A stretch of 64,000 nucleotides of DNA, from NCBI RefSeq assembly GCF_001659605.2, contig NC_035170.2, positions 23,738,190 to 23,802,189 of the forward strand, in the 5' to 3' direction. Shown here piece by piece: positions 1-8,519 of this stretch. This stretch comes from Manihot esculenta (Eukaryota > Streptophyta > Magnoliopsida > Malpighiales > Euphorbiaceae). A model generated the notes under the pieces. That model saw only the letters and a program-made list of their open reading frames with translations, had not been told where the DNA came from and searched no databases. Position 1 is the stretch's first letter. Every line of letters begins with the position of its first letter. The translations under genes and the position numbers were made by a program.

Positions 1-102
1 TAAATGATAAATATAAATATTTAATAAAATAATTTAATATATAATATTTATATTTTATATTTTATATGAAGGATAATTCCATCCAATAAATAACTCACAC
101 GT
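1..102 (+). promoter_or_regulatory. AT-rich upstream region of the RMD5-type gene
   Basis: The first hundred bases are almost pure A and T, with several TATA-like stretches around 45-68, and lie just upstream of a CT-rich presumed 5' UTR. This fits a core promoter. No other element is recognisable and the window cuts off further upstream sequence. Confidence 0.35.
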
Positions 103-1956
103 GTGCTTGGGTCCAGCCAAGATTTCTCGCTTCGTACGCTTCTTGACACGGACGCACGCACGCACTCTCTCTCTCTCCCCACTGATCCTTCCTCTGTTTC
201 TCAGGTATTTCGATCACTGTTCTTCTCCTCGAATTTTTTCCTTTTCTTCCTTTGCTTAATTTATTTTGTATCAAAATTCGATTCTGGATTTCAATTTTAG
301 GTATCTTATTTTCTTAGTTTTTTTTTTCTTCTCAATTCTCACTCTTCTTTAATTTTTTTTTCTAATAAAGATCGAGCGAGCGAGAGCGAAAGAGAATTCA
401 GATTATATGAATTCTGTGTTATGATTTTACTTTTTTACTTTACATCTATCAATTTCTCCAATATAAGATTTTAATTAAATTCGAATATGTTTGTATATCT
501 GTTTAGTTTCTGCCATGACATCGTTGAGCATTCATGTTGATTTTCTTTTCTTTGCTTGGTCTGAGAAAGTGTAGGAAACAAATGGAATATAATTCTTGTA
601 TATATGTATATGTGCGTGTGTGTATGTGTTTTTTTTCTCTCTCATTTTGCTATTTAAATTAGCATAATATCTGGTCAGTATGGAGATAGTTGTAATTGAG
701 CTTTAGTGTAGTTTATTCTCTATACCCATTTGTTTAAATCTTAAATTCTATAGAATGTCGGTTGGAGCTACCAGCTTTTTTTTTTTCCCCCTTTCTTTGT
801 TTGGGTTTCTTGTGTTTGAATTTGATGAAAGTTTCAGTTCTCTTTAAAAATTGGTTATTTGTTGGGTGCATGGGTTTCTATACGCATTTGTTTTTGCTAT
901 GATTTCATTTATTTTTGTTTGGAAGTGTGTTATGGCTGATCACTTCTCTACAAGTGGTGGAATTTGGTTTGCAGTTTAACCAACTTTAGATTTGCTTGTA
1001 CTGGTAGATGGCACTATTTAACTTTTCCCAATTTATTACTAGCAAAATAATAATAATACATTTATTACTAGTGACATTATAATTAATTTTCACTGCAGAA
1101 AGGATCTGGTAGCACGACTTGCATCGGTTAGGTCAAGAAAGGTGTTTGTTATTGTTTCATTAAATTTTAGTTATTGAGCTTAGTTTCTGAGACACATAAT
1201 TCCCAAATTTATGAGCAGAAATATCCTTTCTGTATAACTTGAACTAAGTTATGAATCATTTTGAGCTTGTTGGAAAGCACAAATAAGTTGAATTTTCGTT
1301 ATGTCTTTTCCCAAGTTCCTTATCATGTCTTTGCCTTTTTCGTTTTTATTCCGTTTGCATGTGTGTGAAAGATAGCAAGATAAACAGTCAGTTTCAGAAA
1401 AAAGCGCAAGGCTTTTGCTTGATAAGATGCAAAATTCTTGTTAATTCCTTGTTTTGACTATTCAAACATGACAGAGCAGAGTGCCACATACTACTCTGAT
1501 ATACCTTCACATATACTATCCTTTTAATTATTTCTTTGTGATGATCTTTTCTCTGATATAAGCAGGGAGTCATATCATAATGCCATATTGCACTCATTAA
1601 ATAATTTTGTGAGATGTTCTTTTTTTTTTTCTTCATATTTGGATTTTTGAAATGGAGCTTGAAATTTTCATTAGAAGCATTTTTTTTTTTTTGGAAACCA
1701 TTAGAAGGTTAAACTGAACTCAAGGTGACTTGGCAAAAGCTCTGCCTAGTTGTTTCACATGTATTTATGCAATCATTTTTTCTTTATCTTTTTAATATGT
1801 GAAAATTGCAAATTTTATGTCTTTAAGGTCTGTTGTTCATTAGCATGTCTGATATCTACATGGTTCTTAATAATCTATTGTTACTTTCATATATTGGTGT
1901 CCTGTTTTTCACTTGCAGCTTTTATTTTAACCATTGCTTATGCATTTTTTCTGCAG
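103..1956 (+). other. 5' UTR exons and introns of the RMD5-type gene
   Basis: A CT-rich leader ends at position 204 with a consensus donor (CAG|GTATTT). A candidate small non-coding exon lies at about 1099-1141, between CACTGCAG and AAAG|GTGTTT. The last intron ends at 1956 with TTTTTTCTGCAG, three bases before the start codon. The sequence between is T-rich intron-like DNA with no ORF of interest. The exon borders come from splice consensus only. Transcript data would settle whether the 1099-1141 exon is used. Confidence 0.5.
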
Positions 1957-1958
1957 GA

Positions 1959-3149
1959 ATGGAGCTGCGCACCGTAAAAGATGCGTTTGACCTACAGCTG
2001 AGTATTGTAAGAGATACATTCGAGCGTGTTGCTAAAAAGCAAAAACTGTCATCATCCAAGTCGCAAGAAGTAATTGATCAGGTCAGTCATGAAATTGAAC
2101 AAGCATTGGCAAACATCAAGTCAGTTCAAGGCCCCATGTCCCCTGTTGATCAGAAATCCATCCTTACAGAGCTTAAGCATAGGCTAAATGCAATTAGTGC
2201 GCTAAACCAATTAGAAGGATCACAGAAGGAACTAAACATTGATCTTAGCAAGTACCCAAAATTACTTGAAAAATCTTTCAGTTCTGACATGTCCAAGACT
2301 TACAGAAATGTTGACTTTGACTTCCATATAGTGAATCAGATAATAGCAACCCATTTTTACCGGCAAGGCCTCTTTGATCTTGGAGATTGCCTAATAAATG
2401 AAGCTGGAGAACCAGAAGCAACAGCTTTAAGATCTCAATTCTTGGAATTGCATCAAATACTTGATGCTATTAAGGTTAAAAACCTGGAGCCTGCTCTTAA
2501 ATGGGCTTCTACCAACCGTGAAAAGCTCAAGCTGAATGGTTCAAATCTGGAGCTTAAAATTCACCGCCTACAGTTTGTGGAGATTTTGAAGGGGGGAAAT
2601 CGTGCTGCTGCCCTTAATTATGCTAAAACATTCCTTTCTCCTTTTGCTGCACTTCATATGAGAGAAATTCAGAAGCTTATAGTTTGCATCTGTTGGATGG
2701 GAAAGCTTGAAAGCAGTCCTCATTCTGAGTTGTTGGCTCCTACCCATTGGGAAAAGTTTCCTGACGAGCTAACTCGGGATTTCTGCAATCTGTTAGGACA
2801 GTCCTGTAGGAGTGCATTGAGCTTGGCAATAGCAGCTGGGATCGAAGGGTTGCCAACTCTCTTGAAGCTGGCAAATGTAATGGCTGCAAAGAAGCAAGAG
2901 TGGCTGGCAATGAAACAGCTTCCGGTGCCAGTGGAATTGGGAAGAGAATATCAGTTCCATTCCATTTTTGTTTGTCCTGTGAGTAGAGAGCAAGGCACTG
3001 AAGATAATCCGCCAATGTTGATGCCATGTCTTCATGTTCTTTGCAAGCAATCAATCACCAAAATGTCAAAAGGTAGCTCAAGGACGTTCAAGTGTCCTTA
3101 CTGCCCAGTTGAGGCTTCGGTTGCGCAATGCAGGCAGCTATATTTCTAA
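1959..3149 (+). CDS. RMD5: RMD5/GID2-like E3 ubiquitin ligase subunit (LisH-CTLH-RING)
   Basis: The 396-residue protein has the full architecture of RMD5 homologues, the RING-bearing subunit of the GID/CTLH ubiquitin ligase complex. The N-terminus is helical. A LisH-like segment lies at about 122-154, CTLH at about 160-217 and a CRA region to about 310. A divergent C-terminal RING uses Cys339, Cys357, His359, Cys362, Cys379 and Cys382. Missing zinc ligands in the first half are typical of this family's degenerate RING. The start is the ATG three bases after a strong acceptor (CTGCAG, ending 1956). Reading upstream of it would enter the intron. The coding region is a single uninterrupted exon ending TATATTTCTAA. 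The length matches plant homologues, and no disabling change is seen. The expected role is cytosolic or nuclear substrate ubiquitination. This is the best-supported host gene in the window. Confidence 0.95.
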   Translation: MELRTVKDAFDLQLSIVRDTFERVAKKQKLSSSKSQEVIDQVSHEIEQALANIKSVQGPMSPVDQKSILTELKHRLNAISALNQLEGSQKELNIDLSKYPKLLEKSFSSDMSKTYRNVDFDFHIVNQIIATHFYRQGLFDLGDCLINEAGEPEATALRSQFLELHQILDAIKVKNLEPALKWASTNREKLKLNGSNLELKIHRLQFVEILKGGNRAAALNYAKTFLSPFAALHMREIQKLIVCICWMGKLESSPHSELLAPTHWEKFPDELTRDFCNLLGQSCRSALSLAIAAGIEGLPTLLKLANVMAAKKQEWLAMKQLPVPVELGREYQFHSIFVCPVSREQGTEDNPPMLMPCLHVLCKQSITKMSKGSSRTFKCPYCPVEASVAQCRQLYF

Positions 3150-3728
3150 TGCTTCGTAGGAATTCTTCCGTGATTGGTGGGTGGTTGGTTGGTGATAATA
3201 TCCATTTTGTTTCTTTTGTGGATTACTGTATATAGACATTCTTTTGGAATGTCTCATGATTTTGGTCATTCAGTCTCATCAATACTAAATATAGCCATGT
3301 TTATATATATAATAGAGATGACTGTAATGAACAAGGTAAGCCATTTACAACCTAAAAGGTTAAATCATCCATGTACTTCATATCATCCTGACCTCATAAA
3401 ATAAGATAAAGGCCAAAAACAACAGTGAAAACTACAGAATGCATCTAATAACAGACTGATGATTTCATTCTACTTTTCTGACATGATAGTTATCTGTTGG
3501 CATAATATTTTAGGTTTCTTCAAGTTCAATTTGTTACCACTTCAATGAAGAAAGAAGAAATTACACAGAAAGAGAGGGTGCAGAACAGAAGGGGAAATTT
3601 GGGTGGGTTGAAACTGAAACTCAGTATTCAATCACCATCAAAGAGCAAACAAATAAAGTAAGGAATTAGCATTCCAATGTTAGATTCATTATGATTACAT
3701 GAGAGACCCACATCATCTTTAACCAAGT
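3150..3728. other. Convergent 3' UTR interval
   Basis: About 580 bases separate the stop codons of two convergent genes. The stretch is AT-rich, with AATAAA-like motifs on both strands (for example around 3396 and 3650). It most likely contains both 3' UTRs. No ORF or repeat is convincing. Confidence 0.5.
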
Positions 3729-4220
3729 TCACTCATTTTCAGAGAATCCCATCATCCTTTTCAAACCAGGAAAAAGAGAAGAATTTGATGATGGCTTCTC
3801 TTCAATCAAATACTCTTCGATCATTTGTTTAACAGACCTAGCAGACAAAGGGTGAAAATTGACACCCCACTCATTAACAAACCCCTTAACCAAAACCCAC
3901 TTCTCCTCTTGATCCAGTTTCCTCCATTTCCTATTCACTTCCTCTTTTTCCATAGCCAAATAGCGGCACAGCTCAGTGAATAATAATTCTTTGCTCTTCT
4001 TCATGGCCTCTTCTCTTTGCGCTAATTGGGTGTTTATCTTTGTGACTTCTGTAGCCAAATCTGATGCAAGATCAGCATCACTGATTATGTCGTTGTTGGT
4101 GCATGGGATTTGCGTTCTGATTCTGCAGGTGAAATGTGATGCAGTTGGAAAGGGATGAGATTGGGATTTTCTGAGTTGAGAGAAGGTATTTGGGCATAAG
4201 AGTTGGATTCGGAAAGCCAT
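3729..4220 (-). CDS. Conserved small plant protein, probably plastid-targeted (DUF7026-like)
   Basis: This single-exon ORF encodes 163 residues from a genuine ATG. The first 35-40 residues are rich in Ser, Arg, Thr and Pro with almost no acidic residues, as in a chloroplast transit peptide. The mature part is mostly charged helix: an acidic stretch (about 45-65), a long helical region with Ala, Glu and Lys (about 66-110), then a Trp-containing segment around VNRKWRKLDQEEKW. It resembles small uncharacterised plant proteins that I recall being grouped as DUF7026. That family name is from memory and should be checked. The gene converges on the RMD5-type gene. No function can be assigned. Confidence 0.8.
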   Translation of the reverse strand: MAFRIQLLCPNTFSQLRKSQSHPFPTASHFTCRIRTQIPCTNNDIISDADLASDLATEVTKINTQLAQREEAMKKSKELLFTELCRYLAMEKEEVNRKWRKLDQEEKWVLVKGFVNEWGVNFHPLSARSVKQMIEEYLIEEKPSSNSSLFPGLKRMMGFSENE

Positions 4221-4875
4221 TTGAGAGTTTCAGCTTATGGTTTGGGATTTTTGGAGAGATTGAGGTTTTAGGCTTGGTAAATTGGTGGGAATTGGCTGAG
4301 AACCAGACGATAAAAAGGAAGATTTTTCCAGGAGAAAGCCAGACGGTGGGGATAGAGAGAAGTTTTGAATAAACATGTTACCCTAACCATTAAAGTTATT
4401 TTAAAAAATAGGGTAAATCCCTATATTTTAATATAATTAATAGATTACTTTTTTTATTTTTAAAATTATATATTTTAATTCTTAAACTTTGAGTCTGTTC
4501 AGGTTGTTATATCTATAAAATTTATTAAATTAATAAAAAAAATTTAAATTTTAAAAATACTCTAATCATTCTTTACCCTCAAATTTCTTCTCCTTTCTCA
4601 CTATTAGACCACTGAAAATTTTAATAACTCTTAACTCTCTCACTATCTATCTAATTTAGGGAAGATGATACCGTTGTAGCTCTAAACTCTACTATTCCGA
4701 ATCTACAAGCATCATCAATGAGTGTCCATTCTTTCTCCTCACTCAATAATGACGGTCATAACTCTCCTCATCCAAATCCTAACCCAACAAGCCACTTTTG
4801 TTCATCTTCTTCCTCTTCCATCGAAATATTAGTAGCGGTCATATCATATCTACACTTGCACCTTAAAAACTTTAA
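4221..4875. other. Intergenic DNA between the small plastid protein gene and the copia relic
   Basis: The part next to the start codon (4221-4380) should hold the 5' UTR and promoter of the minus-strand gene. From 4380 onward the sequence is strongly AT-rich with no coding signal. Short ORFs here have no recognisable similarity. Confidence 0.4.
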
Positions 4876-4999
4876 TGAAGCTATATCATTAAACCTATCG
4901 ACATAGGTTATATAACCTTTACGGATAATAACTCATAACCGTACAAAATTCTATTTATAATAAATTAACTATATTTAAAATATAATATTTATTTTATTA
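4876..4999 (-). repeat. Copia 3' LTR (degenerate)
   Basis: This stretch shares AATGAAGCTATATCATTAAAC and TAAATTAACTATATTTAAAA with 24340-24424 in the same orientation. It lies directly after the end of the RNase H reading frame, where a 3' LTR should be. The sister copy lacks roughly 35-40 internal bases. Confidence 0.65.
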
Positions 5000-5016
5000 T
5001 TTTCTCTTAAATTGAA

Positions 5017-5473
5017 CTATTTATAAAAAAAAATAGTTAATTTGTCTCTCAAATCTTGAAACTGTATCGGTGTTAATGATTTAGTAAAAATACTTGCAAT
5101 TTGATCTTTCATTAATACATAGTGAACTTGAATTTTATTTATAACTCTCTCACGAACGAAATGAAAATCAATATGTATATATTTTATACGGCTATGATAG
5201 ATTAGATTGACAATAAGAGACATAGCTTCCAAATTAATACACCATAAAATCGAAATTATTAGTTTCGCACGTAACTCACACAACAAATTATGAAGCCAAA
5301 GTAGCTTAGACATTGTATTTGCTACAACACGATATTCTGCCTCTATGGAGAATCGAGAAATTATGTTTTTTTTTTGAACTCCAAGAAACAAGATTACAAC
5401 CAAGATAAATTGCAAAACCAGTTGTGGATTTTCAATTCTCCATACTTCCAGCCAATCTGCATCACTATAAGCT
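5017..5473 (-). pseudogene. Copia RNase H C-terminal fragment
   Basis: Reading the minus strand from 5473 gives the copia signature AYSDADW, then an EAEY motif and the family ending in which ADIFTK-like text (here ASIFTKSL) is followed by FQDLRDKL. These are the last residues of a Ty1/copia polyprotein. The upstream RT half lies on the far side of the 5479-18107 insertion and resumes at 18113. Confidence 0.85.
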
Positions 5474-5478
5474 GAGAT
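5474..5478. repeat. Target-site duplication GAGAT, left copy
   Basis: GAGAT directly precedes the TGTAACGACCC terminus at 5479. It is repeated at 18108-18112, directly after a TTACA terminus. Copia coding sequence continues across the two copies. Confidence 0.85.
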
Positions 5479-5635
5479 TGTAACGACCCGGAAACCGGAC
5501 CGCTACCGACGCTAGGATTCAGATCGGCTTAAGGCTGCCGGGACCCGTAACAAGTCAAACATTCATCCTGAATACCTGTTTAATCCCATACATGATCAAC
5601 AATTACATAAAAATTTAAAATTTTCTCATTTGATC
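5479..5635 (-). repeat. LTR U5 end fragment (minus)
   Basis: The sequence follows the minus-oriented LTR ends at 40604, 44873, 52516 and 59051, starting TGTAACGACC and passing the GGATCCAGATCGGCTTAAG-like block. It then joins gag sequence abruptly at about 5636, skipping the rest of the LTR, the primer site and the leader. Confidence 0.85.
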
Positions 5636-5976
5636 AATCACTCATTCACACTCATCTCATCCGTCTGCCTCAGCTGCTCGAACTCAATCATCTTCAATTC
5701 TCTTGAACTGTCAGGGAAAGCCCATCCTGCAAACTCATTTGCAAACTCCTCCCATGATAGGCTGTCCAACCTCGGGTTCACATAGTTTTTAAACCACTCT
5801 CGGGCCTTCTTGCATTTTAGTGTGAACCCAGCCATCTGAATGGCTCTACTGTCATCAGCTCCTATCTCATCTGTAATCATTTTGACCCTCTCAAGATACA
5901 CAAACGGGTCTTCACCGGTTTCATACTGGAGAGCACCCAACTTCATGTAATCGGTCATCTTGACCTTGCTCCCCCC
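5636..5976 (-). pseudogene. Chromovirus gag fragment, piece 2 (C-terminal half)
   Basis: The minus-strand ORF begins [18 protein letters not shown] and ends DEMSVNE, matching about residues 197-305 of the element A gag. Coding continues on the far side of element A at 15864. It stops at SVNE, next to LTR sequence. The following gag residues are found out of place at 16321-16525. Confidence 0.85.
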
Positions 5977-6152
5977 AGTAATACCCGGCTAGACTCCGGT
6001 GCCGGAATTCCTACCGTCCGGTGGAATCTCGGATGTCGGAGACCTCTAGAAGGGTAGAATCATGTTTTATAAAAATGTTTTAATGTGTTTTATGTTTTAA
6101 GTATGAAATTAAATGAGTTTTTGCATGAAAAGTCTTAGGAGGAAAACCCAGG

Positions 6153-6277
6153 TTCGGCCGTCGAAAGCCAAGTTCGGCCGCCGAACATGCATGTGTTTTG
6201 GAGGCACGTTAGGCCCCCGAAAGCATGAGTTAGGGAAGTCCAGGTTCGGCCGCCGAAAGTCAAGTTCGGCCGCCGAA
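6153..6277 (+). repeat. Promoter-proximal inverted-repeat array in LTR
   Basis: Four 13-mers of the form TTCGGC-N-GCCGAA lie at 6153, 6173, 6245 and 6265, as two close pairs, 55-180 bases upstream of the TATA box at 6332. One has a C-to-T change. With a central C each contains GCCGCC, the core of the plant GCC-box bound by AP2/ERF proteins. Binding is an inference. Confidence 0.8.
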
Positions 6278-6331
6278 CATTGCATGGATGCGGAGGCACA
6301 TTCGGCCCCCGAACGTGGCCTGGCCAGCCAC

Positions 6332-6340
6332 CTATAAAAG
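6332..6340 (+). promoter_or_regulatory. TATA box of element A 5' LTR
   Basis: CTATAAAAG sits between the upstream repeat array and the T/C-rich presumed transcript start. The same CTATAAAAGG-like motif occurs at the matching place in the other LTRs of this family. Confidence 0.7.
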
Positions 6341-6868
6341 GGGCACTTAGCCGAAATGGGTGAGCTTTCTCCCATTTTCGGCCACAGTGAGCTTCCGACC
6401 TTCCCTTTGCAAATCTTGTATCCTTCCTCCAAATCTCTTCCATTTTTCTTGAGTTTTAAACTCACATTGCAAGTTTTGAGCTTTTGAAACAAGTTTTGGA
6501 GTTTTGGGAACTCAGGAGCTCATTTTCGTGGATCTCCAAGTTTAGGTCGTCTTCCTCTCGATCTTCAAGAGGTAAGAGCCGATCTTAAGCTCCTTATGTG
6601 TTTTAAATAAGTTTTATGCAAGATCTATGAGTAGAAATGCATGTTAGGGCATATGTTGAGTTTATGGGTTTATATTGATGTTTTAAACAATGTAGCTTGT
6701 TTATGTGTTGTTGGAAGTGTTGTAGATGGGGTATATGATAGTTTGAGACCCCTAGGTGTAATGTATGATATGTATGCATGTTTTAGAACTAGTTTTTGCA
6801 TGATTTGAGCTTGGGAGGCGAAATGTGCATAGAGGAGCTGAGTTTCTGCCCTTCGGGAGAAGCTCAGG

Positions 6869-7041
6869 TTCGGCCGCCGAAGTGACTTTCGGCCGCCGAA
6901 CCCCCTTTTGTGAAGGCAGCATTCGGCTGCCGAAGTTGCCCCCGAAAAGAGACTTTCGTCTCTGTCTGGGACTTTCGGCCGCCGAAGGTGCCGCCGAAAG
7001 TGCCCGACTTTCGGATCTGTCCAGGACTTTCGGCCGCCGAA
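6869..7041 (+). repeat. Second inverted-repeat array in LTR leader
   Basis: Five copies of TTCGGC-N-GCCGAA (6869, 6888, 6922, 6974, 7029) lie downstream of the TATA box, mixed with GTGCCGCCGAAAG half-sites. In the 3' LTR one unit (the equivalent of 6888) is missing. Confidence 0.8.
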
Positions 7042-7464
7042 GGTGCCGCCGAAAGTGCCCTGTCCAGCCATTTCATGCATATTTCTATGTGATGTTTTCA
7101 TGATGTTCTAGGGGGTTTTTGGGGAGTTTATTAGAGTTATGTTTATGTATGATTGGTCCCTCATTGGAGTCCACCTGTGTAGGTTCGGACCCAAGGAACC
7201 GAGGACCCCAGCAGTGAGATAGCTGCTTCAGAGTCTGTAGAGCTTCAGCCAGAGGTGAGTGGAATAAACCTTAAGTTTTTAAATAAATGAAATATAACTT
7301 TTTGAGCATGTTCATGCATCATATATGCCATGTGATATTATAGGGTGTTTGCATTAGAAATCACGAATATGTTGCATTGCATAATATGATGTGGATGCGG
7401 ATTGGCTATTGGATGATCCTCTAGTCCTCCTATGGTATGATATGATGATGATACGGTATGGATT

Positions 7465-7605
7465 GCCAGTGAGGCCCATTCTACGCCCCTGGACTATGTT
7501 AAGAGAAAGACCAGTGAGGCCCATTCTACGCCCCTGGCATATTGGAATGTTATGTTATGTTATGTATGTAAGAGAAAGACCAGTGAGGCCCATTCTACGC
7601 CCCTG
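7465..7605 (+). repeat. Tandem repeat in U5, three spaced units
   Basis: The block CCAGTGAGGCCCATTCTACG, continuing CCCCTGG, occurs three times with AGAGAAAG-type spacers. It is present in the 3' LTR at about 15080-15222. Minus-oriented family members carry a diverged version (GGCCGTAGAATGGGGTCCTG). Confidence 0.8.
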
Positions 7606-8252
7606 GCACGATTGGACTATGTTGAGGACTATGGGTGACGATACCATCCTTATGTGATATGTTTGTGATGTGTTGCATTTCATGGAAGCATGAAATATTT
7701 TAATATATGTTTTCTCTATTCTGCTCACTGGGCTTTATAGCTCACCCCTCTCCCCTAACCCCAGCTGTGCAGGTACAGGGTAGATCAGGAGGTTAGCCAG
7801 AGTATGGAAGCTATGTTTATGTAATAGTTAGACTGTGGACATGACAATGGTATCATGATGTAATGTAAAGTGTTTTAAAGTTATGTTATGTAATTTGAAT
7901 ATTGAGGATAGAGTTGTGCTTGACCAATACAGATTGTTAATCCCACTTGTATGTACATGATCTTTATGATATGAGATATGAGGTTATGTTTCAACCAAGC
8001 TTATATATGATGAGATACCCCATTGGAGCATTTGATGAGGGCTCCAGTGGAGGTTTATGTTATGTTTATGTTTATTTACAGGTTGAGCTTGGTTGATATA
8101 TGAGAATGGTTACAGGTTTATGAGTATTGTTGATCATGTATGGGATTAAACAGGATTACAGGTTATGTTAGGCTTGCTACGGGTACCGGCGGCCTTACGC
8201 CGATCTGGATCCTAGCGCCGGTAGCGGTCCGGATTTTTGGGCTGTTACAGAG

Positions 8253-8264
8253 TGGTATCAGAGC
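8253..8264 (+). promoter_or_regulatory. Primer binding site (initiator Met-tRNA), element A
   Basis: TGGTATCAGAGC lies three bases after the end of the 5' LTR. It is the usual complement of the 3' end of plant initiator methionine tRNA, used to prime minus-strand synthesis. Confidence 0.92.
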
Positions 8265-8519
8265 CCTAGGTTCATATGGTCGGACCTAGAGTGTCGGGCT
8301 CATAGAGGTTATAGCAGGTCAAGCACAGTAGGAAAAGTCATGTCCACTAGGATAGGATATGGAGTCCTGTCTTGCATAATGATGTGAAATGCCATGACTT
8401 TATGCATGTGCATTAATGATATGCTATGCTATGTGACGTTTGTGATGAGGGTTCATGTGTGCCCACATGAACCATATGATGCTGATGTTTGTGCTATGTG
8501 TGGTTTTTCAGAAAACAGG

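Larger units (their letters stand above)
5977..8249 (+). repeat. 5' LTR of element A
   Basis: The LTR runs from (TG)TAATACCCGGC to GGGCTGTTACA. It holds two clusters of TTCGGC-N-GCCGAA inverted repeats (6153-6277 and 6869-7041), a TATA box between them (CTATAAAAG at 6332-6340) and a conserved GAG|GTAAGAG at 6571. Three copies of a GAGGCCCATTCTACGCCCC unit lie at about 7465-7605. The 5' terminal TG is altered. Confidence 0.92.

Noticed and set aside
3174..3404. Hydrophobic 76-codon ORF after the RMD5-type gene
   Set aside because: It overlaps the probable 3' UTR, has no recognisable similarity and its composition is typical of AT-rich noncoding DNA.
4718..4906. Ser/Pro/His-rich 62-codon ORF
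   Set aside because: It runs into the degenerate copia LTR and has no support.
6109..7103. Several overlapping ORFs of 60-143 codons rich in FGGR, RRPN or AAE text (also at 13743-14725, 21279-21804, 41786-42686, 45926-47070, 53569-54693, 61168-61688)
   Set aside because: They are translations of the TTCGGC-N-GCCGAA arrays in all frames and both strands. They lie in LTRs and change with each repeat unit.
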